A DNA stretch of 64,000 nucleotides from Malachius bipustulatus (lineage: Eukaryota > Arthropoda > Insecta > Coleoptera > Melyridae): NCBI GenBank assembly GCA_910589415.1, contig OU342633.1, positions 7,478,858 to 7,542,857 of the forward strand, read 5' to 3'. Shown here piece after piece: positions 23,445 through 35,463 of this stretch (position 1 is the stretch's first letter; every line of letters starts with the position of its first letter). Below the pieces are notes generated by a model. The model saw only the letters and a program-made list of their open reading frames with translations. It was not told the origin of the DNA and made no database searches. The position numbers were made by a program, and so were the translations under genes.

Positions 23445-24000
23445 TATATAGTTTTTTTCCTGACCGTTGTAAAAACTGTCAAAATCAGGAAAAACTTCGG
23501 TAGGTCATTTCAACTACTGTTTACCGCCCGGTCATTTGTATCTCCCTGTATTTTCATAATTGCGAAATATTTTTCCATTTTTTTTTTCTTCAACATATAA
23601 TTTGAAGTCTTGGCTTCAGTTCATCTCGATTATGTTGGTACTTTAAACGAAAAATAAAAAATTTCCTCGCTGCTCGAAAATTAGCTTACACTCTTATTTT
23701 TATTAAAAAATCGATAAATTAATGCTATTATTTTTTTTGTCATATTTTTTATGCACCATTGGGAAAATTAGAAGGACAGTCGCAACGACAATTAATTCAC
23801 CAAAATGATTGTGAAAAAATTATCCACATTGGTCTTTTAATAACGAAGATATGACAATTAAGAAACTGTCAATAATTAATACGTTCCCTGCATTTTGCTT
23901 TACTTCCTGCCAAAAATTCTACATTGGAAGCTAAAATAGGTTGCACTTTGCTTTTTTTGATCTTGCGCGTAAATTAATTAACACATTTGCTTGATTTTAG

Positions 24001-26190
24001 ATGGACTTATTTCTATGGTAGCCCGTGTAGATGAACAAACGAAACAGATCCTTGCGTGGATTGAAAAGCAAGGAAATAATATTATTTGAACAGTAGATTT
24101 GCCAGACCTTCCAGTTTCACTACCTTTAATGACATTAGAAGAAGTTGATCAGCTTGAAGACTATTTAAAGAGTGGTGATAATTTTAATAAATTGGTACGT
24201 GTGAATCTTGCATCTATCAATGTGTAATTATACTTTTATACTTTGTGTTCATATTTATCAACTTTGGGAGGAAATAACATATCTGGAAAAACAAACAGAA
24301 TTTTTAGAACTATCTTGAATGATACAGTAACAGTTCATTTTAATTATCATGGGAAACGATCTCAAAAAAGAGCTTTCTCAGAGTTAATTCTAAAAAACGT
24401 TATTTTACGTTAAAATCAGGCAATGAAAATACAACCAATAAAGATGTCGAAGATGCCATAAAAGTCTGGTTAAAACATGCACCGGATCGCATCAAGACAC
24501 GGGTTAACAACGACGCAATGAGAATAAACAATGTCTGAAAAAATTAAAAAAGCCTTAAAACCAATTGTTGGTAAAAGACAAGTTATACAGGCGAATTATT
24601 GCTCTAACGAAAAATAATTTGGGAATATGTGGTAAGAAATTCAACTTGTCGTATGAAATTGTACCTAATTATGTTGCATTACCTAACTCGAATACCAGTA
24701 ATAATAATAATACTAATCAGCAAGATTCAGATGATTCAAATTCTAATGATGCAATTTCTTATTCTAATGAACATATAAGTCCAGATGTGAATACCACTTT
24801 TGCAAGTAATATTAATGCTAAAGTCGTGAATAATGAAGTAAATGATAGTGTAGAAAGTGATGTGCAGCACAATGAGCAGGCAGGTTTGGTTTCAAATTTG
24901 AGGGAATGGTCTATCAATTACAATATTACACAGTCTGCGATCACTGGATTGTTGAAGATACTACATCCTTACCACCCAGTTCTACCCTTTGATTCTAGAA
25001 CGTTATTGCAGACCCCAAGAGTAACCAAAATTAAGAAACTTGAAAGCGGAGAATTTTGTTACTTCGGTCTAAAAAATGTTTTAATGTATATTTTACCCAA
25101 GTGCGATTATGCACTAACAAAATTGAAATTAGTTTCAATATTGATGGACTTCCATTGTTTAAGAGTTCAGGCAAGCAATTCTGGCCAATTTTAGGGTTGA
25201 TAAAAAATTATAATACTGGGCCTTTTGTTGTAGGTATATTTTGCGGAAACTCTAAGCCAAAACCACTGGCAGTTTTCTTGGAAGATTTTGTTAATGAGCT
25301 ACTCTGTCACAAGAAGGGTTTGAATTTAAAAACCGAAAGTATTTTATTTCTATTCATAGTTTTGTATGTGACGCACCAGCACGTGCTTTTATTAAATGTA
25401 TTAAATGTCACACAGGGTATTCATCTTGTGAAAAATGTGTAGAACCAGGAGAGTATAACCAAGGCTGAGTTGTTATTAAAAATACATCAGCTCTAAAAAG
25501 AACAGATGCATCATTTGCTAATCAACAAGATGAAGATCATCATACTGGAATTTCTCCGCTTGCCAAATTGGAAATTGGAATGGTCACACGTTTCCCAGTA
25601 GATTTATATGCATTTATGTTGTTTAGGCGTTACTAGAAAATTGTTAAATTTTTGGTTGACTGGCCCTTTGCCAACAAGATTAAACAGTCGAAAAGTGATT
25701 ATTATATCAGATCGTTTGGTAATTCTACAAAAATTTATACCTGTTGAATTTAATAGAAAGCCTCGAAAACTTGATGAACTGCCGAGATGGAAAGCTACAG
25801 AGTATCGTACTTTTCTACTATATTTAGGCCCGTTTGTACTCAAGGGTACAGTTGATAAGGCTGTTTATGAGCACTTTTTATTATTTCACACAGGTTTGTC
25901 AATTTTACTTTCTAAATGTCATATAAGAAAATTCAGTTGCGAGTATGCAATAAATGAACTCTTGACTGTGTTTGTGAAACACTGTGAACACCTTTATGGC
26001 CGTCAATTTCTTGTCTGCAATGTTCATATTATGTCATTTAGCAGATGACGCCAAATTATTTGGGCAATTCGATTGAGTTGACAAAAACGTGAAACTTTTG
26101 TTTGAAACTTTTTTTTAAAACGAAAACTTAGTTAATATTACAAAACTCCTAAAATTGGAAAATTATGTTGATTTATTGAAACAAAAGCAT
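24001..26190 (+). pseudogene. Tnp2-like (CACTA-type) transposase gene, decayed
   Basis: Pieces in all frames follow one order. First is an exon after TTTTAG reading MVARVDEQTKQILAWIEKQG with a stop, followed by LMTLEEVDQLEDYLKSG to a GTACGT donor. Next comes LGGNNISGKTNRIFRTILND...KRAFSELI. Then WLKHAPDR, and an Asn/Ser-rich linker (24680-24860). Then LREWSINYNITQSAITGLLKI and KILHPYHPVLPFDSRTLLQT. After a shift near 25075 come NIDGLPLFKSSGKQFWPILG and FVVGIFCGNSKPKP. Further shifts lead to FVCDAPARAFIKC.KCHTGYSSCEKC, RFPVDYMHLCCLGVTRKLLN, and RWKATEYRTFLLYLGPFVLK. The DAPARAF...HTGY..C..C motif is typical of Tnp2-type transposases. Stops and frameshifts make it inactive. Its ends were not found. 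Confidence 0.72.
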
Positions 26191-26575
26191 TTAAAAAAAT
26201 ATCAGATTTAATTTTTTATTGCTGACATTTTTTGTTGCTATGGTTAAGTAAAATGTATCTAATTATTGTCCTTTCATTATTAAAGTTTTAACTTCAGTCA
26301 AAAAAGTTCCATCACATTATTTTATAATTACCTGTCAATCATTCTAAAACTGTGTATGGTAGTTGAATATCACTTAAATATTACGTACCTGATTCGATTA
26401 TTTAAAATGCCAGACCAGAAGGTAAGTAGTTGGAAAAACACATAAGAACACATTTATTATAAAAACATTCAAAACAATGAAGGAGATGAATTCCAAATGA
26501 AACGTATTATTGACAAGTTTAATATACCTACTCCAAATTATTTTGCTATTTTAGCAGCGTAGCATAGTTAAAATA

Positions 26576-27287
26576 CAGGGTGTTATGTAATTGAATGTCA
26601 ATTTTTAAGGGAGTGATTTTTCGGTTCATTTATTAAAATAAATCATTTTTTTGTAATATCTGTAGCATATTTTAGCAGACATTGATGGTACACCACTGAT
26701 TTCTGTTCAAATAGAAATCATTTTTGGAATCCCCATTCATTTCCAAGCAAATTTGATTAAATTTTTTTTTCAGTCCGATGCATGGTTTTCGCCTAAAAAA
26801 ATAAGATCTGTTTCTCTACATGGTTACAAGATTGTCGTTAAATGACAATATAAAAATATGCAGGTAAAATTCTGCAAGATGTCACTAGTGGAGATAAAAC
26901 CAAATTTGGAACATGAAAAAATGATGAGTACCTAATACCTGTCTATGAAATTTCATTAAAATATCTAGAACGGTATTACAGATATTACAAAAAAATGATT
27001 TATTTTTAAAAACTTTAGCACTCTGTTGCCCGTATTCACAAACGATAATTTCCTAAATAATTACGTAATTATTTAAATGAGTGAGATGGAGATATGCAGT
27101 TTTTTTGCAATAGAATGAGATGGGGATAATTGATTACGTAATTATTTAGGAAATTATCGTTTGTGAATACGGGCATCTATCTCAAAAGTTAAGACTTTTA
27201 GGACATACGTTCTTATGAAGTTTTCTTCTTAAAATGGACCCAAAAATCAACCCCTTAAATATTGACATTAAATTACAAAACACCCTG
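26576..27287. mobile_element. MITE with CAGGGTGT ends, TA duplication
   Basis: The left end CAGGGTGTTATGTAATTGAA and the complement of the right end agree over about 60 bases with some mismatches, with TA on both sides. An inner pair around ATAAATCATTTTTTTGTAAT is also inverted. It contains a second smaller MITE. No gene is present. Confidence 0.8.
27028..27174. mobile_element. 147-bp palindromic MITE nested in the previous one
   Basis: It starts GCCCGTATTCACAAACGATA and ends with the complement. The arms are about 48 bases, nearly perfect. A clear target duplication is not visible. Confidence 0.7.
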
Positions 27288-28374
27288 TATAAAATTGACG
27301 TTAAATTTGATTAAAGGTACTTAAGAGTATTTAAGGAAATATTATTCTAGCTGAATTTATCAAAAAAATTGTGGAAAAATTTAGCTTATTTTCAGGAGGA
27401 TGAGCTCTTCAAGCAAGTCTTCCTTTTTAACAATTTTTCAAATGTTATAATTTTTATATTTATTCCCGGTCATCCCAACTTTAAGTTGGATGACAAAAGG
27501 GTATTTTGTATCGCCACTTCACATCAGAGTGAAGTTTTAAATTATTTTTTCGTTTTATTACAATTTTTAATTATGTGATTGAAAAGATTTTTTTGAATTT
27601 TCAAAATGTGGTAATTACCCTGGTGGTCATCAGTGCTTCTCTTTTCCATATTACATCCCAGAGCCTGTTTTGATTGTTATTACCATTAGGAGGAAAATGT
27701 ATTTTGCTCCAACTGCGGAATTTGTAAACTGACAATTGTTGTCCTGAAGATGGGCTAGTAGCCCGAAACCGGTCGACAAGATCTTCTCAATATCTACTCA
27801 TTGACCAAAATGTAGCATGAAATGAAATCTTTTGACACTGACGTGTATTTAATTAAATTATTGTTTTGTTTCCTGCTCAATTTACTGTCATAGGTCAGCC
27901 ATCTTGTTAAAATTTACTTGAAATTTGAAAAGTTCCTGCGACGTATCACCTATTAGAAGGACGTTTATCTCGATAACGGTTCGCTCTATCGAAATAAAAT
28001 AGGATACATTTTTTATGTAAAAAATCTCAAAGAAAAGGAAAATTAACCTTAAAAATTTGTAAAATTATTATTTTAATTGTTTTCTTTCAAGTGAATGAGG
28101 GGGTTATGCCATCCCGAGGTCTATGTATGTGCTACCAAAGATTATGAAACACTATTCTAAACAGTCCAAAATAATACAAAATAACACCAAAAATTATCAA
28201 AATCGGTCAAGAAATAAAAAAGTTATTGCAAAAAATTGATTTTCAACCCTCAACTTCAACAGCTAATATCTTTGTAGGGGTGTCTCTGAGGAATTAATTT
28301 TATAGATATTTTTTCATTTATTTTTACGAAATATACCCAAATCCGGGAGATTGCCCACATGTTATGGGACACCC
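27288..28374. other. Non-coding stretch with a hammerhead-like motif
   Basis: No gene is seen. A hammerhead-like motif lies at 27739-27779. At about 28355-28377 the complement of CAGGGTGTCCCATAACATGT marks one end of a MITE whose other end I could not find; it truncates element E3. Confidence 0.4.
27739..27779 (+). ncRNA. Hammerhead-like ribozyme motif, palindromic stem III
   Basis: In order: TTGTC (27739-27743), core CTGAAGA (27744-27750), stem II GGGCT/AGCCC (27752-27756, 27760-27764), GAAA (27765-27768), CCGG, TC, then GACAA pairing back to TTGTC. The ACCGGT around CCGG is self-complementary, so stem III could form only between two molecules. One extra base sits between the core and stem II. 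Activity is not shown. Confidence 0.45.
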
Positions 28375-28473
28375 TGTATATAGCAGTGTTGCCAGATCTA
28401 TTTTCAATAACTGCTACTTGTTCGACACTAAAGGGTGGCCAATGAAAAAAGTTTTTTATCATTTTTTATTATA

Positions 28474-29000
28474 CAGGGTGTTAAGAAAATGACGGATAAA
28501 CTCTTCAGTACATTGTAGGGGACACTCAGTAGAGTACGGGAAAAATAATTTAAAAAATTCTGGTCTTCAATTTGGTGAGATAAAAAATGCCAAAGTTAAC
28601 ATTTTACTATCTTTGTTTTTCAGTATTTGCAAAAACCAAATGATTTTACAGATACAAAAAAGGTAGGTACTGTAATCGTTATCAATTAAAAAAATTGCTT
28701 AAGATGTATTACTGGCTTGAAAAATTTAATAAGATTTTCTTTTTCTTTTCTAAGATGCTGAAAAAAAAGCATTTGGCAACAACGGGTTTGATACCTTGAC
28801 TACCTGCATTGTTACAAATTAGACGAAATTACCAAATACCAACTGCTATCGTGTTAAACGTTGTCAAATTTATTGTTCAATATTTTGCTTATATCTTTTA
28901 GAATGTAGCTCTGGATTTTTTAAAATTATTTTTCACGTACTTTACTGAGTGTCCCCTACAATGTACTGAAGAGTTTATCCGTCATTTTCTTAACACCCTG
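28474..29000. mobile_element. 527-bp MITE with about 85-bp inverted repeats
   Basis: The left end CAGGGTGTTAAGAAAATGAC is matched by the complement of the right end with only a few mismatches over about 85 bases. TA flanks both sides. It is inserted in E3 and has no gene. Confidence 0.88.
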
Positions 29001-29431
29001 TATTATATTATAGTATAGATTAGTATTAACGAATTATGATTTATTGTTTAGTAACAAAATCGTGACCTTTCGTGTTTTCCATATTTTCTACTGAATACTC
29101 ACCATGTTTGTAAATCTAAGCAATTCCAATGCTAAATATCTCTGGAATTTACTACTTCTAATCAATAAAATTTAAAAATTAAACTTCTCTTTAATACCTA
29201 ATACACATTTATTTTCAAAACTAAAGCGCATATAGGTATATTAATCATCCTCTCCCATACAAAAAATGTATTAATTCTATTATCGCATACCTATAGGATA
29301 AGGAATTTTCATATTATGTTGAAATGATTAATTTGAAATATTGTATCCCCTAATTATTTCACAGAGAAATAATAAATGAATAATTTTTCAAGAATTAAAA
29401 CAAAAGTCTTTTCTGCTATATTAATTATTAA

Positions 29432-29587
29432 GGCAAGCGGTGTGTCGCAAATAAAAGGTATGATCCTTTTTTGTTAAACTCTATATACTTCGATCTTAAT
29501 TTAGATCTTCATCAGGAGAACTGTAGTAATTACAAGAAATCAATTTTTTTTTTAATCTTAAGATAAATACTTAAATTAATTATTTAT
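29432..29587 (-). mobile_element. 156-bp insertion with an 11-bp target duplication and hammerhead-like core
   Basis: E1 has an uninterrupted site, while here TTAATTATTAA is present at 29421-29431 and again at 29588-29598. On the minus strand the insert contains CTGATGA (29515-29509), a stem GATCT/AGATC and then GAAG in place of GAAA. The outer stem is not convincing. A small non-coding retroelement with a decayed ribozyme core is the best reading. Confidence 0.55.
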
Positions 29588-30397
29588 TTAATTATTAAGT
29601 ATGCAATCGAATCGTTCAATCGATCGTTTTCGTGAAAATTACGAAACATTTTTGACTAAAATAATATTAGGGAGTTCTAACACAACTTTCTATTATTTCT
29701 ATCCTTCCGGTGGAGTACCTATAGGTACTAGGGGTATTTCATTGCAATGGTATTTTCTCACAGCACTCTCAAATGTGTAAACAAAAAATAAGAAATTTGA
29801 AACAAACTGAATGACTTCTGCAAACAAATACTTTTCTAAAGTTATAATTATTGCAACATGAAATTGAAAACATCGTGAAAATTTATCATGATTTTCTCAA
29901 AGGCAATAACTTAGTCAATTGAAAATTATGATAAATTTATGATAAATCAATTCATAGTAATTGGTTGCTTTTCATGGTTTATTTGAGTAAGTAGGTATAG
30001 CAGCGACGTTTACTTTTCTATAATGTTTCATGCTTCTGCTGTATAGGTATAGTAAAAAATAATTGTAAATGCACTAAGGGCTTGATGTATTTGATAGAAC
30101 TTAAAAAAAATAATGCATCAAGTATTATGTAATATTTTTTTTTTCAATTTTATTTAATGTAGAAAATCGGAATTTCTGTAAAATCTGGCAACGTAGCCAC
30201 ACAAGAGAATGCAAATAACTCAACGGTATTTAAAAATTTCTTCGCGCAATTGAGCTGTAGGATTATAAGCACCCCCGTCGTGTCGAAGGGTCACTCAGGT
30301 AATTTCGCCCAATTGAGAAACGCCGTACATTTTGTACTTGAGAATAATAATCCATTAAGTTTTATTTTCGGATCATAAGGTCCATTAAATTATTCTA

Positions 30398-31274
30398 CAG
30401 GGTGATTGATTGAAACGCCACATTAGAAAAAGTTCGACTTCCAAATGATCTAGGAATCTGAAATTTGGAACTTAGGCAACATACCTAATAACGAGTCAAA
30501 ATGAAATATTACTAAGATGGTAGAACATTTAAAATGGCGAAAGCAATGGCCATCTTTGTTTTTTTAAATGGGACACCCATATATTATTGCATTTTCAGAT
30601 CGTCTGAGAAAATGTAATAACAATGGTGCTTATAGTTGTATTTTAAATTGAGTAGGTCATGAGTTATAAACAAGTGAAAATCGTGATTTTCCAACTTTAA
30701 AGACATTTATCACGAAAACGGCTCAAGATATCAGAAAACGGCTTACATGTCCCTATCTTAACTTTTCATCTGGTATCCTACTGTAGAGTTGAAATGTTCA
30801 TACAGGGTGATGAAAAATCTGACAATTTTCACCACCTTATATAAAGATTTCAACTGCATATTTGGATGCCTTATAAAAAGTTAAGATAGAGACATGTAAG
30901 CCGTTTTCTGATATCTTGAGCCGTTTTCGTGATAAATGTCTTTAAAGTTGGAAAATCACGATGTTCACTTGTTTATAACTCATGGCCTACTCAATTTAAA
31001 ATACAACTATAAGCACCATTGTTATTACATTTTCTCAGACGATCTGAAAATGCAATAATATATGGGGTGTCCCATTTAAAAAAACTAAGATGGCCATTGC
31101 TTTCGCCATTTTTAATGTTCTGCCATCTTGGTAATATTTCATTTTGACTCGTTATTAGGTATGTTGCCTATTTTGACTCGTTATTAGGTATGTTGCCTAA
31201 GTTCCAAATTTCAGATTCCTAGATCATTTGGAAGTCGAACTTTTTCTAATGTGGCGTTTCAATCAATCACCCTG
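30398..31274. mobile_element. 877-bp palindromic MITE
   Basis: The ends are CAGGGTGATTGATTGAAACG and its complement, flanked by TA. The arms are about 400 bases each around a short loop near 30800-30860. The right arm carries a 32-base direct duplication (around ATTTTGACTCGTTATTAGGT, 31140-31200) that the left arm lacks. Confidence 0.87.
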
Positions 31275-31688
31275 TATTTAAGAAAAAAACCCTAAGTATT
31301 CCTATTTTCAATCAAATCATTTAACAACACTGAAGGAATATTTTAAAACACAGTAGGTAAATCCATTTTTGACCTAAAAGCATCTTGCCCAGATGCTAAA
31401 TGACCCAAGGTCCTTTATTATTGTGAGTGTTTTCAAACGAAATATTAGTGGTTTTATTTAGGGTTAATTCTCTATAGCGCCATGCGTTTGAACTTTTTAG
31501 TCTGCTTTCAATTTTGAATTTATCGCTACCGCTCTAACCAATGAAATCACCTCCATAAACAAGTCTAGTACGCTTAGAAATCTCGCCCGCCGGACGCCAT
31601 TGGTGTGAGTGAAAATGTGCTGCTCAAACAAAATGAAGAACTTCGGACCCAAGAATTATAATCATCACGTGTTTGTAATTTTTAGGTA
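31275..31688. other. Intergenic region
   Basis: No gene, repeat end or RNA is recognised in these 414 bases. Confidence 0.35.
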
Positions 31689-31699
31689 GGGTAGAAGCA

Positions 31700-32160
31700 C
31701 CGGTTTTGGCCATCGACCTGGTTATGGCCACTTGAGGATTTAAGCTGTTAAAATAGTAATTCTATTCCATGTTATATTAACTCAATTTTCCCGCTAAATA
31801 TTAAATTTGTGGATAGTGTAGTTAACAATTTTGCCACTAGGTGCATATAAATGGCTACCGAAGGTGTACTGTTCAATGTCGGAGTTCCAAGTTTTAAGTT
31901 AAATCTTACTCTGTTGCTTAAGAATTGAGGTAAGTTTGAATGCTTATTACATATTTTGTAGAGTAGATAATGTAAATGTGAATTTCAACTCAGAGTAATA
32001 AAATATCTCTCGTTAAAATGATTTAATAATTTTAGTGATATTTTCAAGGTTAATATTAAAATGAAGGGTGGCCAAAACTGAACCAGATTTCTTCGATGAT
32101 TTCAGTTTTGGCCATTAGGATGGCCAAAAGTAATTTTAAATATTTCAGTTCTGGCCACCC
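31700..32160. promoter_or_regulatory. Subterminal TGGCCA repeats of the pogo-like element (left cluster)
   Basis: Words of the form TGGCCAAAACTGAA or its complement occur at about 31707, 31725, 32069, 32102, 32121 and 32147, in both orientations. A matching cluster is at 35192-35229 and 35378-35420. Their restriction to the two ends suggests transposase binding sites. Confidence 0.5.
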
Positions 32161-32247
32161 AAAAATCATTTGACATTATCAAGCAAAGTGCGGTTCCTAA
32201 TACCTAGGTACCTTACTTATTTTTATTTTTTTCAAATTTACAGAATA

Positions 32248-34221
32248 ATGGCGAAAGTAAATAAAAATAAGATTTCGAAAAATAAGCCCCAAACTAATAG
32301 AAAATTATTTTGTTACAACTCGGAGCAACTTGAAAACGCTTTGGAGGCTATTAGTAACGGCATTCCTGTTGCAACAGCTGCAAAATCCTTTAATATACCA
32401 CGTTCTACAATAAGACATAAGCTAGCTGGTGAAGCTCCCAAGGGTACGGGTAAAATTGGGCCAGATGCGATCTTAGGAAAGGATATAGAAAAAGACTTAT
32501 GCTCATGGATCCTAACATGCAGCAGAATGGGATTTCCTGTTAACAAAGATGATTTGGCATACTCAGTTAAGAAAATTGTTGAAGAAAAGAATATTAAGAC
32601 CCCTTTTAAGCAGTCTCTACCTGGGAAGACTTGGTTGAAATCATTCATGGCAAGACATCCTGAGATTTCATTAAAGCAATCCGAATACATCAATAAGGCC
32701 AGAGCACAAATATCGGAAGAGAAAATTCGTAAGTGGTTTCAGGAAACGCTGGAACTTCTCGAAGACGATGCAGAAGTGTTGCAAGATCCTTCACGGATAT
32801 GGAACATGGACGAAACTTCTGTATATCTGAACCCGGGAAAAAGTTTTGTGTTGGCAGAAAAAGGTAAACATGTTTATGCAACCTCATCCAATTCTGATAA
32901 GGAAAATGTTACCACATTGGTCACTGTCAATGCGGTTGGTGAAATAGCTCCACCTTTGACAATTTACAAATTTGATCGTTTACCTCTAACATATGTTAAA
33001 GAGGCACCATCTGGATGGGGTATTGGGAAGTCTGAGAATGGTTGGATGACGGCCAAAAATTTTTATGAATACTTTGCAAATGTTTTCCATCCATTTTTAA
33101 TAGAAAAGAATTACAAGTTTCCTGTACTGGTATTTCTTGATGGTCATTCTTCACATTTAAGTATACACCTAAGTCAATTTTGCAGAGAAAAAAAAATTAT
33201 AATTGTTTGTCTAATGCCAAATACTACTCATATTTTGCAACCTTTAGACGTTGCTGTATTTTTCCCTTTAAAGAGTCACTGGCGAAAGGCCCTTAAGAAA
33301 TGGCGATTTGAACATGATGGCCAAGAAATTAAAAAACACGAGATCCCGAAACTGCTGGATCAGATTTTTACAAATCACACTTTTAGGGATAGTATTATCA
33401 ACGGGTTTAGAAAATGCGGTTTATTTCCGTATAACCCCAACAGCGTAGATTATTCGCGATGTACACTTAAATTAAAAAATGAAATATCAAATTCCGTTGA
33501 TGACGAAAACGAAAATATTGACACAGGCGTCGAAATTAAGATCGACTATCTTCAATACCTTGAATCAAAAATTAACATCACTGAGTTATCAATTTTAAAG
33601 CAATGTGCGGCTGAAAATAGACGACCAGATAATAAAAATTTAGAGGCTTTATTCGAGGTATGGCTAAAATTTAAAGCCGACTCAGAAGAAAACACTATCC
33701 AAAACGGAGAAGTTTATGATTTGCAGAATGCATTTGAAGTGATTGATCCACCTAATACAATAGAATTTCCTTTCCCAGAATTCGAAAATGTGATGGATAT
33801 ACAGGAGCAAATCGATGATGTGAGTAATAGCACCATAGCTGATTGTGTAGTTACAACTGTGACAAAAGCAGAAACACAGCTTGTTGGGAATTGTTCTAAA
33901 ACAGAAAATGAAAAGACTGAAATATCTATTGACCTCAACAAGGAAAATATTCAAGAAACAATAGAAAAAGAAACGGCTGTGATATGTGTAGAGTTACAAA
34001 AAAAAGATGATATTAATACTAGTCAAATAGTTCAGAAAGAAGATGCAATAAATTTGAATATAAATAAGAACACGGAAAATCGAACAGAAGAAGTGGAAGT
34101 AGAAAAAAAATATATAAGTAAGACAAAAGAGGATATACCAACATTGAGCTTAAAGGAAGAACTAACACTTGTAAATGCAATACTGAAGGAAAACAAAAAG
34201 ATAAATATGTATAATAAGTGA
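32248..34221 (+). CDS. Pogo/Tigger-type transposase, 657 aa
   Basis: The chosen start is ATG 32248, because TTTACAG just before it looks like a splice acceptor and upstream codons carry no family signal. A Psq-type helix-turn-helix lies at about residues 25-60 (LENALEAISNGIPVATAAKS and onward). A CENP-B-like DNA-binding part follows to about 150. The DDE_1 catalytic core has D188 (WNMDET), D298 (FLDGHSSH) and D334 (LQPLDVAVF), with 35 residues between the last two. An acidic, low-complexity tail starts near residue 420. The frame ends in TGA, but the family C-terminus seems to continue beyond it (34262 onward) after a possible intron, so this TGA is probably a disabling change or marks a shortened protein. 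Confidence 0.9.
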   Translation: MAKVNKNKISKNKPQTNRKLFCYNSEQLENALEAISNGIPVATAAKSFNIPRSTIRHKLAGEAPKGTGKIGPDAILGKDIEKDLCSWILTCSRMGFPVNKDDLAYSVKKIVEEKNIKTPFKQSLPGKTWLKSFMARHPEISLKQSEYINKARAQISEEKIRKWFQETLELLEDDAEVLQDPSRIWNMDETSVYLNPGKSFVLAEKGKHVYATSSNSDKENVTTLVTVNAVGEIAPPLTIYKFDRLPLTYVKEAPSGWGIGKSENGWMTAKNFYEYFANVFHPFLIEKNYKFPVLVFLDGHSSHLSIHLSQFCREKKIIIVCLMPNTTHILQPLDVAVFFPLKSHWRKALKKWRFEHDGQEIKKHEIPKLLDQIFTNHTFRDSIINGFRKCGLFPYNPNSVDYSRCTLKLKNEISNSVDDENENIDTGVEIKIDYLQYLESKINITELSILKQCAAENRRPDNKNLEALFEVWLKFKADSEENTIQNGEVYDLQNAFEVIDPPNTIEFPFPEFENVMDIQEQIDDVSNSTIADCVVTTVTKAETQLVGNCSKTENEKTEISIDLNKENIQETIEKETAVICVELQKKDDINTSQIVQKEDAINLNINKNTENRTEEVEVEKKYISKTKEDIPTLSLKEELTLVNAILKENKKINMYNK

Positions 34222-34261
34222 TATTGTGTTAAAGACCAATGTAAGTACCAGCCTATATAAC

Positions 34262-34890
34262 AGATCAAAAAGAACGAAAAATACTTGGAGATATCTTAGT
34301 TTTTCCTTCAACGTCAACCAATTTTAAGAAGGGTAAAAAGAAAAATTGTAATTCTATGCCAAGTGTACTAACCTCTAATGAATGGTTAAAAATCGCAGAG
34401 CAAAAGCAAGAAGAAAAATCAAAACTTATACTACAGAAGGAAGAAAGAAAGAAAAAAAGAGAGGAACGTTCACAACTAAAGACGAGTAAAAAGATGAAGA
34501 AGAGCAACGAGGTAGATCAAATAGGAGACTGCAATATTGATAAAGAAACACAACAAGAACAAGACAAGACAAGCAAGTCGGCAGATGAAATATCATCTAT
34601 TAGTACAAAAATTGAAGACCAGTTATTGCCTAATGCCTTTGTAATAATTTTTTATGAGAATAAATATTACCCAGGTCAACTAAAGGAAATAAGCAAGAAA
34701 TGAGAAGGTTACTTGATCTCAACCATGGAAAGAAGTGGTCAAGGATGGAAATGGCCTGATAAACCAGATGAAGTGTTTTATGAGATAGAATAAATTAGGG
34801 AAGTAATAGATCCTCCCGTAAAAAAAAATAGCCGCGGAGTATACACTGTGCCACAAATGTTAAAGTATAATGATTTCGATTTTGAATGAG
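34262..34890 (+). pseudogene. Decayed C-terminal extension of the pogo-like transposase
   Basis: After a candidate GTAAGT donor (34240) and an ACAG acceptor (34261), the frame reads QKERKILGDILVFPSTS, MPSVLTSNEWLKIAEQKQEE, a Lys/Glu/Arg-rich helix, then LLPNAFVIIFYENKYYPGQL. After an in-frame TGA (34701) come EGYLISTMERSGQGWKWPD, a TAA, and VPQMLKY. This order is seen at the end of related insect transposase-like proteins. Splicing phase agrees with the 32248 frame read through its TGA. Three in-frame stops argue that this part is lost. Confidence 0.55.
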
Positions 34891-35463
34891 TGTAAATAAT
34901 AATATCTAGGGTTCTTTTTTGGAGGTAGGGCTTAGGTACCTAATCACAAAGAACAAAGTTTTATTTTGCAATTTAGTGTGATAACAAAAATATGTTTAGT
35001 TTTGTTTTACCAAAATAACTAGAAGTTTAATAATTGTTTTTATTTTTTTATTGAAAGAAGGTATACGTTTTAAGTAAAATGTCTATGTTTTTACCTACAT
35101 TTATTGGAAATAAAAAAAATTTTAATTAATTTTTCTATTTTATTCCTCATAAACACTGTACGAATAAAGATGTGGTCACTACTAAATTTTTTTGTGGCCA
35201 CTACCAGAGTAGAAGTGGCCAAAACTGAAGAAATCGTTGTGGATTCATTTATCATGTTTTCCTTTATACAGATGGTTACTTGTCTCTTTCTAAACTGTAA
35301 GAAACAAAAGAGAACAGTATAACACGTATAAGAATCCTGATGTTCATATAAAATCATAATATCAATAATATCACCTAGTTCTGGCCAGAACAAAGTTTCA
35401 ATTGCCTAAATGTGGCCAAAACCGGTGCTTCTACCCTATATTAAACATTTATAATAATAAAAA

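Larger units (their letters stand above)
19848..23892 (+). repeat. Segmental duplication, copy B
   Basis: It matches 1-4962 in the same orientation. It lacks the two LINE tails and the 3268-4095 block of copy A, and has a private insertion of about 110 bp at 23335-23444. The match ends after ATTAATACGTTCCCTG; beyond this the Tnp2-like pseudogene begins. Confidence 0.93.
28375..30325 (-). mobile_element. hAT-like element E3, truncated, opposite strand
   Basis: The outer end at 30325 is the complement of CGGCGTTTCTCAATTGGGCG, and the interior follows E1 in reverse. The other end is cut off by a CAGGGTGTCCC-type MITE end near 28377. It carries two insertions absent from E1: a MITE (28474-29000) and a 156-bp element (29432-29587). 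Confidence 0.75.
31689..35436 (+). mobile_element. Pogo-like transposon, 3.7 kb
   Basis: The first 24 bases (GGGTAGAAGCACCGGTTTTG plus GCCA) are the exact complement of the last 24, and TA flanks both ends (31687-31688, 35437-35438). TGGCCAAAACTGAA-type words recur just inside both ends. The transposase gene is open over its catalytic part. It may have been active recently. Confidence 0.92.
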
